Shown here one piece after another: positions 23,613 through 31,702 of a DNA stretch of 64,000 bases. A program made the translations under genes and the position numbers. The notes under the pieces are model-generated. The model was given only the letters and a program-made list of their open reading frames with translations, searched no databases and was not told where the DNA came from. The stretch lies in contig CAIODZ010000022.1 of the NCBI GenBank assembly GCA_903857265.1, positions 124,001 to 188,000 on the forward strand, written 5' to 3'. The first letter of the stretch is position 1; the number at the start of each line of letters is the position of its first letter. Source of the DNA: an uncultured Phycisphaerales bacterium. GTDB taxonomy: Bacteria; Planctomycetota; Phycisphaerae; Sedimentisphaerales; Anaerobacaceae.

Positions 23613-24542
23613 ATGAGCAGGATATTTAAAGATATAACCAAGACCATCGGCAATACGCCTTTGGTGCAACTGAACAGAATTACGGAAGGCCTGAACGCCA
23701 CGGTATTAGCCAAGCTGGAGTCGTTCAATCCGCTTTCGAGCGTCAAGGACCGCATTGGGGTAGCGATGATAGAAGACGCCGAAAGACGGGGGCTTCTTCA
23801 CAAGGATTCCGTGATTATCGAGCCGACAAGCGGCAATACCGGAATCGCGCTGGCGTTTGTAGCGGCGGCAAAGGGATATCGGCTTATACTGACGATGCCC
23901 GAAACGATGAGCGTCGAAAGGAGACAGTTGCTGAAAATATTCGGCGCGGAATTAGTGCTCACGGAAGGCCCGAAGGGAATGAAAGGCGCAATTGAAAAAG
24001 CAGAAGAACTCGCCAAAACGATACCAAACAGCATCATTTTGCAGCAGTTCAGCAACCCTGCCAACCCTGAAATACACCGCAGGACGACGGCGGAAGAGAT
24101 ATGGAACGATACCGACGGCAAGGTAGATATCGTCGTGGCCGGCATCGGGACGGGCGGAACTATCACAGGCGTTGCCGAGGTAATCAAGCAGCGAAAACCA
24201 ACCTTCAAGGCAATCGCTGTCGAACCTGATGCGTCGCCTGTGCTGTCAGGTGGAAAGCCGGGGCCGCACAAAATCCAGGGAATAGGCGCGGGTTTTGTCC
24301 CGCAAGTCCTGAACCGGGCGATAATAGATGAGATAATCCGCGTAAAGGAAACGGATGCGGGCGATGCCGCGAGACGACTGGCACGGCTGGAAGGCATACT
24401 CGTCGGTATCTCGTGCGGTGCTGCCTTATGGGCTGCACTTGAAGTGGCGAAACGCCCGGAAAACACCGGCAAGACAATCGTGGTTATCCTGCCTGACACC
24501 GGCGAACGGTATCTCTCGACGTGGCTGTTCCAGGAACCGTAG
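23613..24542 (+). CDS. cysK: Cysteine synthase A, copy 2
   Basis: [16 protein letters not shown]...[19 protein letters not shown]...[13 protein letters not shown]. Confidence 0.94.
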   Translation: MSRIFKDITKTIGNTPLVQLNRITEGLNATVLAKLESFNPLSSVKDRIGVAMIEDAERRGLLHKDSVIIEPTSGNTGIALAFVAAAKGYRLILTMPETMSVERRQLLKIFGAELVLTEGPKGMKGAIEKAEELAKTIPNSIILQQFSNPANPEIHRRTTAEEIWNDTDGKVDIVVAGIGTGGTITGVAEVIKQRKPTFKAIAVEPDASPVLSGGKPGPHKIQGIGAGFVPQVLNRAIIDEIIRVKETDAGDAARRLARLEGILVGISCGAALWAALEVAKRPENTGKTIVVILPDTGERYLSTWLFQEP

Positions 24543-24604
24543 TATATAGCGAAACTGTCACGGATAACCTTGACGCAGGTTCGGCATAACAATAAGATTG
24601 GCGT

Positions 24605-25642
24605 ATGGCAAAACAATCTCTGCCCAGACCGTCGCTGGAACATCTTCATCGGCTGACCGATGATACGGGGCTTTTTCAGCACGCCAAGTTCACGATACCG
24701 CTTCACAGCGAGGGCTACACGACCGACGACAACGCAAGAGCTTTAATCGTGGCAACCAAGCATTACGCCCTGTACCACAAGCCGGAAACACTTCAGCTTT
24801 TAGACAGATATTTGGCCTTTGTTCTTCATTCGCATAATGACGATGGCACCGTGAAGAATTTTATGGATTTCGACAGGACATGGCACAAAGCAGAGCCGGT
24901 TAGCGATGCGCTGGGACGGGTAATCTGGGCATTCGGTGAACTTTTAGCGCAGCCCCCTTCCCTAATTTATGTACCAATAGCTCAAGAGCGAATCGACATA
25001 GCGATGCCACTTATCAAGAAACAATACCCGCGTGGAATGGCGTATTCAATATTAGGTTTGGCTGGTTATCTGAAACAGTTTCCCGATGCGGAAAATGTAA
25101 AAAGCTGTATGGCAACCGCGGCGGATTTGATTGCGTCGCGGTTTGAAGAAAATATGAAGCCGGATTGGCCCTGGTTCGAGAACATACTCACATACGACAA
25201 CGCGATGCTGCCTTGTGCGCTTTTCACGGCTGGGATATCACTGGGCGACAAGAAGTATATTGGGATTGCTAAAAAAATCTGCGATTTCCTTTTGGCCAAT
25301 ATCTTCACGGGAAAGCATTTCAGTTTTATCGGCTGTCAGGGATGGTTTCCGCGAGAAGGCAAAAAGGCACAATTTGACCAGCAGCCAATCGAGGCAGCGG
25401 GAACAATTTTGATGTTAGACGCCGCATATAAGGCAACGAGAGATAAAAAGTATTTGATGCTGCGGCAAAAAGCATTTAACTGGTTTTTGGGCGAGAATGA
25501 CATAGGGATTCCGCTTTACGATTCGAAGAGCAAGGGCTGCGGCGATGGACTTGGCGCTGAAGGCGTCAGCTTAAATGAGGGTGCGGAAAGCACGCTTAGT
25601 TTTCTGCTTGGTCTGCTGATGATGTGCGAAGGTAAACGCTGA
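24605..25642 (+). CDS. Alpha-toroid/six-hairpin glycosidase-like protein of the type often fused to GT4 glycosyltransferases
   Basis: 'HLHRLTDDTGLFQHAKFTIPLHSEGYTTDDNARALIVA' signature. Confidence 0.55.
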   Translation: MAKQSLPRPSLEHLHRLTDDTGLFQHAKFTIPLHSEGYTTDDNARALIVATKHYALYHKPETLQLLDRYLAFVLHSHNDDGTVKNFMDFDRTWHKAEPVSDALGRVIWAFGELLAQPPSLIYVPIAQERIDIAMPLIKKQYPRGMAYSILGLAGYLKQFPDAENVKSCMATAADLIASRFEENMKPDWPWFENILTYDNAMLPCALFTAGISLGDKKYIGIAKKICDFLLANIFTGKHFSFIGCQGWFPREGKKAQFDQQPIEAAGTILMLDAAYKATRDKKYLMLRQKAFNWFLGENDIGIPLYDSKSKGCGDGLGAEGVSLNEGAESTLSFLLGLLMMCEGKR

Positions 25643-26412
25643 TGATTGTGGCGAGTTTCAACGTCAATTCTCTGCGGGCGAGAATGCCTATTGTTCTCGA
25701 CTGGCTAAACGAAAAACGACCAGACGTCCTGTGCGTGCAGGAAACAAAAGTTCAGGACAAGGATTTCCCGGCTGAAGTATTCGATGAGGCAGGATATAAC
25801 TATGCCTTCGCGGGCCAGAAGAGTTATAACGGCGTGGCAATTCTGACGAAAAGCGGAATCGCGGATGTGCAGGCCGGCTTCGATGATGAGCCGAAGGACC
25901 AGCCCCGGCTGATAAAGGCCGAAATTAATGGGATGATAATTGTTAACACATACATCCCGCAGGGTTATCTGCCTGAATCGGAAAAATTCCAATATAAACT
26001 CGAATGGTTCAGACGATTGTACAGGTTCCTTGAAGAGCATTTCAAACCAACTGACCCGGTTTTGTGGGTAGGCGATTTGAATATCGCACCGGAAGCAATT
26101 GACGTTTACGACCCCGAAGGACTATTGGGGAATGTTTGTTATCATCCTGACGTTCACAAAGAGCTGAAAAACGTAATGAACTGGGGATTTGTTGACGCAT
26201 TTCGGCTGCACTGCAAAGAACAGGGGCAATATACGTTTTGGGATTACAGGCCAATTAACGCCGTAAAACGCAATCTCGGCTGGCGATTAGACCATATTAT
26301 GGCAACAAAGCCATTAGCCGAAAAATGCGCCGCTTGTTACATCGACAAAGCCCCACGCCTGCTGCCCCGCCCCAGCGACCACACGCCAATCGTCGCGGAG
26401 CTTGACTGGTAA
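25642..26412 (+). CDS. xth: Exodeoxyribonuclease III / AP endonuclease
   Basis: MIVASFNVNSLRARMPIVLDWL, LCVQETKVQD, VGDLNIAPEAIDV, WRLDHIMAT, SDHTPIVAELDW. Confidence 0.95.
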   Translation: MIVASFNVNSLRARMPIVLDWLNEKRPDVLCVQETKVQDKDFPAEVFDEAGYNYAFAGQKSYNGVAILTKSGIADVQAGFDDEPKDQPRLIKAEINGMIIVNTYIPQGYLPESEKFQYKLEWFRRLYRFLEEHFKPTDPVLWVGDLNIAPEAIDVYDPEGLLGNVCYHPDVHKELKNVMNWGFVDAFRLHCKEQGQYTFWDYRPINAVKRNLGWRLDHIMATKPLAEKCAACYIDKAPRLLPRPSDHTPIVAELDW

Positions 26413-26467
26413 AGAAACTGATATACCGCAAGTCCAACCTGCTAATGCGTCATCGGCATATTATTTG

Positions 26468-27532
26468 TTATGGCTTTGCCTGCTGCTGAGTCGCAAGGTT
26501 TCGCTGAGTTTGTCCCAGAGCCGCTATGCCGCCGAGATTCATCGTATCGAGAACGGAACTCGGCACAATCATAAGCGAGCCGCCTGCCCGTATGCCTTCA
26601 TAGACGATGTTCATTGCGCGAAGCTGCAAAGCAACTGGGTTATCCTGGTATCCTTTGGACGCCATGGCAAACTTCTCGGCAATTTCCATTTCCGCCGTTC
26701 CGAGTATTCCTCGGGCCTGGCGTTCTCTTTCGGCCTGGGCCTGTTTGGAAAGAACATCCTTGAGGTTCTCAGGGATGGCTATGTCGCGGATTTCGATTGA
26801 GGTAACACTGATACCCCAGGCCTCGGTCTTGGCTTCAAGCACCTTCTGAAGCGTCTTGGCCACTTTTTCACGGTCGGAAAGAATCTCAGCAAGAGAATGG
26901 ATGCCTACTATGTCACGAAGCGCGGTCTGAACAGCCAGTGAAATTGCCTGATAGTAGCTTTCGACCTCAAGCAGGGCTTTTTGGCTATCCCAGACATGCC
27001 AAAACGCGATTGCGTCGATATTCACAGGCACGGTGTCGCTGGTAAGCATCGACTCGCTGTAAAAAGTTGTGGTGCGGACTCGCATATCCACAATGCGGAT
27101 AACGCTTTCGAGGATGGGTATAATCATAAAAAAGCCCGGGCCCCTGACAGAACGAAAACGACCCAATCGCAGCACAAGGGCTTTGTCCCATTCGGCTAAA
27201 AGGTGTGCTGACAAAGACCACAGTGCAGCCAGAATTCCGCCGACTATGAACGTGGCAACAGCAGGAGCCGTTTTGCCCGCCCGCAACAGAAATATGCCGC
27301 CAATAATTGTCCCTACAACGATGAGAACAGTAACCAGGGCAATTGGCGCACGGGTTTTGATTCGCTGAATCTGACGGACAGCATGGTCTTTGTTAAGTTG
27401 TGTCATTGCATCATACATAGGGTTCTCCTTTTTACGAATATTTTCAGTTATTTCGGACGATACTTTCTTTGTAATGGCTTGTATAAGCTTGAAAAGCATA
27501 ATATTTTCCTTTCCGCCGAAAGTATCGGCCAC
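26468..27532 (-). CDS. SPFH/stomatin-like slipin
   Basis: KALVLRLGRFRSVRGPGFFMIIPILESVIRIVDMRVRTTTFYSESMLTSDTVPVNIDAIAFWHVWD. Confidence 0.9.
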   Translation of the reverse strand: MADTFGGKENIMLFKLIQAITKKVSSEITENIRKKENPMYDAMTQLNKDHAVRQIQRIKTRAPIALVTVLIVVGTIIGGIFLLRAGKTAPAVATFIVGGILAALWSLSAHLLAEWDKALVLRLGRFRSVRGPGFFMIIPILESVIRIVDMRVRTTTFYSESMLTSDTVPVNIDAIAFWHVWDSQKALLEVESYYQAISLAVQTALRDIVGIHSLAEILSDREKVAKTLQKVLEAKTEAWGISVTSIEIRDIAIPENLKDVLSKQAQAERERQARGILGTAEMEIAEKFAMASKGYQDNPVALQLRAMNIVYEGIRAGGSLMIVPSSVLDTMNLGGIAALGQTQRNLATQQQAKP

Positions 27533-27922
27533 TTATTCGGGTTGTTGTTTCTGCATACTCCGCAAACATTCGACTATCTCATCTATGGTAAGATTTTGCA
27601 AATGGGCCCTTGAAATAAAATCTCTGCAAAGCTCTTCAAGTACCCGCAGATTTTCAGCACTCTTCTCTGTCTGAGCTGGCGGCTGCGGACGGACAAATAC
27701 GCCTGTTCCCTGCTGCGTATCGAGGAAGCCGAGAAGTTGAAGTTGCGAATAGGCCTTTACCACAGTATTGGGGTTGACTTCCAGTTTTACAGCCATATCG
27801 CGGATAGTTGGTAATCGTTCGCCGGGCAGGATCGTTCCGGCAGATATGCCGGAGAGGATGATATCCACAAGTTGGCGATAAAAAGGTACGTAGCTTTGTT
27901 TGTCTAACTTAAAGTTTATCAT
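27533..27922 (-). CDS. GntR-family (YtrA-subfamily) transcriptional regulator
   Basis: INFKLDKQSYVPFYRQLVDIILSGISAGTILPGERLPTIRDMAVKLEVNPNTVVKAYSQLQLLGFL. Likely start ATG 27922 rather than ORF-track 27943. Confidence 0.92.
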   Translation of the reverse strand: MINFKLDKQSYVPFYRQLVDIILSGISAGTILPGERLPTIRDMAVKLEVNPNTVVKAYSQLQLLGFLDTQQGTGVFVRPQPPAQTEKSAENLRVLEELCRDFISRAHLQNLTIDEIVECLRSMQKQQPE

Positions 27923-27931
27923 TGTATTAGT

Positions 27932-27959
27932 ATTATAGTACAATAGGTAACCAAGTCAA
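27932..27959 (-). promoter_or_regulatory. Promoter of the gntR-slipin operon
   Basis: Minus strand TTGACT - 16 bp - TATAAT; ATTGTA...TACAAT dyad spans the -10. Confidence 0.7.
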
Positions 27960-28146
27960 GAAAAATCTTTTCAAAATTTTGATTTAAATTCGGGAACTGT
28001 GCTTTTTAACCTGAATATCTCACGAGATTCGCTATGAAATACCGCCTAACTGCTTATTGCGCAAAGAGATAGAGCAAAGACCAGCAAGTGTGCCCTACTT
28101 GTCTTTGGTATAATTCTCAATTCTAAAAAAACGCAGATGTGAAAAT

Positions 28147-28860
28147 TTAATTTGCCTGCAATTTTTTTATCGACATGTCCGCCGCTTTACGAACGTCCGT
28201 GATTGAATCCTGGACCCTCGCTGTTTCAAGGGCAGGGATTGGCTTGGGATTCCTTACCTCGCCAAAAGCATTTGCCGCGGCCACACGAAGCTCGGGGTCC
28301 GTGTCTGAAAGCAGAACTTTTTCAAGGGCCAACCTGACTTTATCGTCAAAGGAATATCCGGCCAGCTCATGTATCGCCTTGATACGGTGCTCTTTGTCCC
28401 CACTCATAAGCACCTTTAAAAGCTCGTTTTTCTTTGCTCCAATGGGACCATACAACGACTCTGTATAACCACCCTGCTGCACGGGCTGAACAACCGCCGG
28501 TTGTTCCATTACGGGTACGGGCGGCGGTGCCTGCGGTACTGCCACTACCGGCGGCGGTGGAGCAACGTAATAATCCGAGGAAGTATAATACGGGTAAGAG
28601 TAATACGGGTAGGAATAATAACCCGAGTAGTAACCCGGCCAGCCCCAGTAACCATCAATGACAACCCCTGCACGATGATGCCGCCCGTACCAACCCGGCC
28701 CATAGTAACCATACCAGCCCGGATAATAACCAGGATAGTAGCCAGGACCACCCACGCCAATACCTATCGACACATTTGTGCGAGCCACAGCCGTATTTGA
28801 CAGCCAAATAAGAAGAGCCAACATTACAATCGATACTATTGCAATCTTTGCCGTTTTCAT
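28147..28860 (-). CDS. Secreted Gly/Tyr/Pro-rich protein with C-terminal HEAT repeats
   Basis: Signal peptide MKTAKIAIVSIVMLALLIWLSNTAVA; YYPGYYPGWYGYYGPGW; HEAT-like KALEKVLLSDTDPELRVAAANAFGEVRNPKPIPAL. Confidence 0.7.
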   Translation of the reverse strand: MKTAKIAIVSIVMLALLIWLSNTAVARTNVSIGIGVGGPGYYPGYYPGWYGYYGPGWYGRHHRAGVVIDGYWGWPGYYSGYYSYPYYSYPYYTSSDYYVAPPPPVVAVPQAPPPVPVMEQPAVVQPVQQGGYTESLYGPIGAKKNELLKVLMSGDKEHRIKAIHELAGYSFDDKVRLALEKVLLSDTDPELRVAAANAFGEVRNPKPIPALETARVQDSITDVRKAADMSIKKLQAN

Positions 28861-28950
28861 TTTTCAGCTTCCTTATTCTTTCCGCTACCAGCGGTAACAT
28901 TCATTCAGTTTTATTAAACCTTGTCTACTTATTATACCATAATAACAACG

Positions 28951-29034
28951 TCAATGTTCTGCGTCTGCGCCGGCGTTGTCCATATCAACGATATCCTCTT
29001 CCTCAACGGGCATAAACCACTTCTGGGCAACCAT
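28951..29034 (-). CDS. Putative 27-aa small protein MVAQKWFMPVEEEDIVDMDNAGADAEH (GTG start at 29049 also possible), downstream of fluoride riboswitch copy 1
   Basis: Shares QKWFMxVEEEDIVDxD with the ORF at 31498..31581; GGTGAG SD-like sequence about 10 nt upstream of the ATG. Confidence 0.5.
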   Translation of the reverse strand: MVAQKWFMPVEEEDIVDMDNAGADAEH

Positions 29035-29050
29035 TTTAAAGAAACTCACC

Positions 29051-29087
29051 AAAAAACAAAAAACCTCTACCAAAAATTGGTAGAGGT
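29051..29087 (-). terminator. Intrinsic terminator (expression platform) of fluoride riboswitch copy 1
   Basis: Minus strand ACCTCTACCAA-TTT-TTGGTAGAGGT followed by TTTTTTGTTTTTT; the 5' arm overlaps the aptamer 3' strand. Confidence 0.88.
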
Positions 29088-29135
29088 CATCAGCTTAATC
29101 ATTCTTTAAACGGTTCGGGCGAACCTCATCGCCTT
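29079..29135 (-). ncRNA. Fluoride riboswitch (crcB motif), copy 1
   Basis: Minus strand AAGGCGATGAGGTTCGCCCGAACCGTTTAAAGAATGATTAAGCTGATGACCTCTACC: GGCG/CGCC pseudoknot, GAGGU/ACCUC closing stem, GCTGATG core. Confidence 0.9.
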
Positions 29136-29151
29136 TCTCAATATGAGCGAT

Positions 29152-29180
29152 ATTTTATGTTTCCCCTGGTGTTTTGGCAA
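29152..29180 (-). promoter_or_regulatory. Promoter of riboswitch module copy 1
   Basis: TTGCCA-17-TAAAAT, conserved in the same position in all three module copies. Confidence 0.75.
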
Positions 29181-29298
29181 TATAATTAGGTTTGCACTTT
29201 AGAAAAATACTGTTGCCGCCCCGCCTTCGGTCGGCCATACGTCCTTCGTCACAGAATTCAACTGGCGATAAAAACTTCCTCGCCTTGAATCTATAGTC

Positions 29299-30168
29299 CT
29301 ATTTCTTTCGCTGAAAGTTAAACAGACATTCATCGCCGTTATATGTAATACCAAGATTCCAGCCCGCTTTACTTGCCCTGTCCTGCCAGATAGTTTCAAA
29401 AAGTCGAAGGTAGTCTTCAAAAGAAATCTGTGTTTTCAGATGTGCCGTCTGTTTATAAAGCTGCAAATACATCGGCTTCATTCGCACTACGGCTTCATTA
29501 CTATCAAATTTTTCCAGCGTGACTTTGTTTTCTCTCAAGTTTGCCTGTTCCCAGCATAAATACAGGATAAATGCCTTCTCAGGCGGATAAAACGGCACCC
29601 AAGTTTTTGCCGCCAGTAGGAACCCATCGCCGTCTTTGAACCAGTTGAATGCAAAATCCTTCCCTTTTTCCTTAGCAAAGAAATTGAACAGCCGCACCTG
29701 CTCGGTTGAGTAAATCTCCTCTCTCACCGCTGCCTTTTTCTCCTCCGGCAAATCAGGAAACTCCGAAGTCGGGGGCGCTGCTATTTTGTCGAGACGAATG
29801 ATTATATTTTCCAGGTGGCGAAAATACCATTTGTCATCTTCGATGAGAAATGTGTGACAGAAGGTGCTTTTCCAATCGTCCTTGGCGAACGTCACAATGT
29901 AATGCACGTGTTGGCCTACCCTGTGAACTTCCGGCGTTCCCTGGATTTGCTCCCAAAGTTTTCCTTCTTTGAACATTTTGCACCATTGCAGGAGCATATC
30001 TTTTGGCAGATTGTCGTATGTGCGAATTTTATCAGGTGTTATCTGGTCATTTTTGACGGCCTCGACGAATTCGTTCCAGATTCTGAGGTCATCCTGAGCA
30101 AGGCCGGTGTTATACGCCGACGAAATGAATATACTGACAGTTATGATAATTAGCGTTAATCTTCTCAT
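29299..30168 (-). CDS. Secreted protein of unknown function (289 aa)
   Basis: Signal peptide MRRLTLIIITVSIFISSAYNTGLA; no family recognised. Confidence 0.75.
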   Translation of the reverse strand: MRRLTLIIITVSIFISSAYNTGLAQDDLRIWNEFVEAVKNDQITPDKIRTYDNLPKDMLLQWCKMFKEGKLWEQIQGTPEVHRVGQHVHYIVTFAKDDWKSTFCHTFLIEDDKWYFRHLENIIIRLDKIAAPPTSEFPDLPEEKKAAVREEIYSTEQVRLFNFFAKEKGKDFAFNWFKDGDGFLLAAKTWVPFYPPEKAFILYLCWEQANLRENKVTLEKFDSNEAVVRMKPMYLQLYKQTAHLKTQISFEDYLRLFETIWQDRASKAGWNLGITYNGDECLFNFQRKK

Positions 30169-30330
30169 AAATGAGCCCTTTATGTTCAGCCATTTTTCTT
30201 TACAAATTTAGATGTCCTTGTCCGCCTTTTTACTGCGAATCGCAACGGAGTTACCATACCACAAAACAACCGTTACTGGTCGGCGACTGGCGCGGCACCG
30301 TGTTTAACAGCAGTTTTTCAGATACTGTCT

Positions 30331-30364
30331 AAAAACAAAAAATCTCTACCGATTCGGTAGAGGT
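30331..30364 (-). terminator. Intrinsic terminator of fluoride riboswitch copy 2
   Basis: Minus strand CTCTACCG-AAT-CGGTAGAG then ATTTTTTGTTTTT. Confidence 0.85.
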
Positions 30365-30413
30365 CATCAGCTTAATCAATTGCTAAACGGTTCAGGCGAA
30401 CCTCATCGCCTTT
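30356..30413 (-). ncRNA. Fluoride riboswitch (crcB motif), copy 2
   Basis: Minus strand AAAGGCGATGAGGTTCGCCTGAACCGTTTAGCAATTGATTAAGCTGATGACCTCTACC; all core elements intact. Confidence 0.9.
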
Positions 30414-30428
30414 ATCGACATGAACGGG

Positions 30429-30457
30429 ATTTTACGTTTTCCCTGGCGTCTTGGCAA
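30429..30457 (-). promoter_or_regulatory. Promoter of riboswitch module copy 2
   Basis: TTGCCA-17-TAAAAT. Confidence 0.75.
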
Positions 30458-30576
30458 TATAATTAGGTTTGCACTTTAGAAAAACAGCGTCGCCGCCCTA
30501 CCTTCGGTCGGCATACGCCCTTTATCACGGGATTTGACTGATAAAATTAAAAGCTCCAGGCGCAAACTTTACAATC

Positions 30577-30897
30577 TCATCGCATGGAACTTTTAAGTGT
30601 CACCATCAGGATGACCGCCAGCAAGCTCACAATGACCCCGACTATCAGTGCCGCAAGGCCGGAGCCGATTGCTGCTGCAAGGAGCGTATAAACTCCAGCA
30701 ATAATCAGCCCGACTCCCGCCAGGAGAACAAGCATACTGACTGCCAGAAAACCGCACCAGATATAAATACGCCTGAAACAGCATTCCATAGCTTTGGCCT
30801 GTTCATCGATTTTAAGCAGCAGTGATTTCGCCTGGTATTTAACAACACTCTGGAGCAGCTCTCCGGCGGTACACACAATATCCGTTAACAAGCTCAT
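30577..30897 (-). CDS. Small two-TM membrane protein, YqjE/phage-holin-superfamily-like
   Basis: Two hydrophobic stretches; directly downstream of a DUF883-like gene, as in the yqjD-yqjE gene order. Confidence 0.6.
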   Translation of the reverse strand: MSLLTDIVCTAGELLQSVVKYQAKSLLLKIDEQAKAMECCFRRIYIWCGFLAVSMLVLLAGVGLIIAGVYTLLAAAIGSGLAALIVGVIVSLLAVILMVTLKSSMR

Positions 30898-31241
30898 TAG
30901 CTCCTCCGCCCAATCAGAATGCCAACCAGTAACCCCACTCCAAGCGCTGTAAAGACAGCCGTAAGAGGCCTTTCCTCTATTTTCTTCCTGCTCAGCTCGA
31001 CGGCCTCTTTGCTGTGCTCACGCAAGCTATCATAAGCTTCTCCGAGCTTCTCTTTTGCTTCTCCTCGGAGGGCTTTAATGGCGGATTCAAGCCGTTCTTT
31101 GCTTTCTTGCAGTTTTTCTTTTCCTTGTGCCCCGGCAGCATGAAGCACATCTTTGAGGTCGTTAGCCAGTTTCGCAACGTCGCCTTTGAGCGTCTCCAGT
31201 TCGATGGCTGATTCACCTCTCTTGTTCGGTTCCATGTTCAT
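30897..31241 (-). CDS. DUF883 (YqjD/ElaB-like) membrane-anchored helical protein
   Basis: Long amphipathic helix then 'RKKIEERPLTAVFTALGVGLLVGILIGRRS'. Confidence 0.75.
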   Translation of the reverse strand: MNMEPNKRGESAIELETLKGDVAKLANDLKDVLHAAGAQGKEKLQESKERLESAIKALRGEAKEKLGEAYDSLREHSKEAVELSRKKIEERPLTAVFTALGVGLLVGILIGRRS

Positions 31242-31451
31242 AATGTTCCCCTTTCATTAAGTAATAAAGTTTTTCCGTCTCCGTTTTATAATTCCCGACT
31301 CTTCAGAGTCGCAGGAAAAAGCTAAACTATCAAAACCTTTTATTCGTAATCACTCAGCCATGCTGTAGTCGTTTCAGAAAAACGCATATACTCGCTTTAT
31401 ATTGCGATTTCTTCCTAATCTCGCGTCTCAATTCATACCAAGGTTCAGGTG

Positions 31452-31481
31452 ATTATACTATTGAACACCATCGATGTTCAA
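31452..31481 (-). promoter_or_regulatory. Promoter upstream of the DUF883 gene with a 21-bp inverted repeat
   Basis: Minus strand TTGAAC-18-TATAAT; TTGAACA-N7-TGTTCAA perfect 7-bp arms at 31461-31481 overlapping the -35. Confidence 0.6.
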
Positions 31482-31497
31482 GGGTAATTGCTATTTA

Positions 31498-31581
31498 TCA
31501 TTTTTCGATTTTTGAGTCAAAATCGACTATGTCCTCTTCCTCAACGGACATAAACCACTTTTGCCGCTTACGAATAAACAA
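31498..31581 (-). CDS. Putative 27-aa small protein (MFIRKRQKWFMSVEEEDIVDFDSKIEK from a TTG start), downstream of riboswitch copy 3
   Basis: Conserved with the ORF at 28951..29034; most differences in the aligned core are synonymous. Start codon uncertain. Confidence 0.4.
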   Translation of the reverse strand: MFIRKRQKWFMSVEEEDIVDFDSKIEK

Positions 31582-31602
31582 AAAACCTCTACCCGCAACG
31601 AA

Positions 31603-31658
31603 CAGAGGTCATCAGCTTAATCAATCGCTAAGCGGTTCAGGCGAACCGCATCGTCTTT
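31603..31658 (-). ncRNA. Degenerate fluoride riboswitch-like element, copy 3
   Basis: Minus strand AAAGACGATGCGGTTCGCCTGAACCGCTTAGCGATTGATTAAGCTGATGACCTCTG: pseudoknot strand GGCG changed to GACG and closing stem GAGGU to GCGGU; weakened terminator CCTCT...AGAGG plus T-tract. Confidence 0.65.
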
Positions 31659-31673
31659 ATCAATATGAGCGAT

Positions 31674-31702
31674 ATTTTATGTTTTACCTGACGTTTTGGC
31701 AA
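31674..31702 (-). promoter_or_regulatory. Promoter of riboswitch module copy 3
   Basis: TTGCCA-17-TAAAAT. Confidence 0.7.

Noticed and set aside
23798-24706. 302-aa minus-strand ORF
   Set aside because: Antisense to cysK copy 2 and the following gene; no coding support.
28434-28900. Overlapping ORFs opposite and alongside the Gly/Tyr/Pro-rich HEAT protein
   Set aside because: Compositional artefacts of repetitive GGN/TAC/CCN codons; the minus-strand frame with a signal peptide is the convincing one.
29079-29190. c-di-GMP-I or cobalamin riboswitch as the identity of the repeated RNA
   Set aside because: The segment 'GTGCAAACC' superficially resembles c-di-GMP-I but lies upstream of the conserved promoter and lacks the rest of that motif. 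The region downstream matches the fluoride (crcB) core much better.
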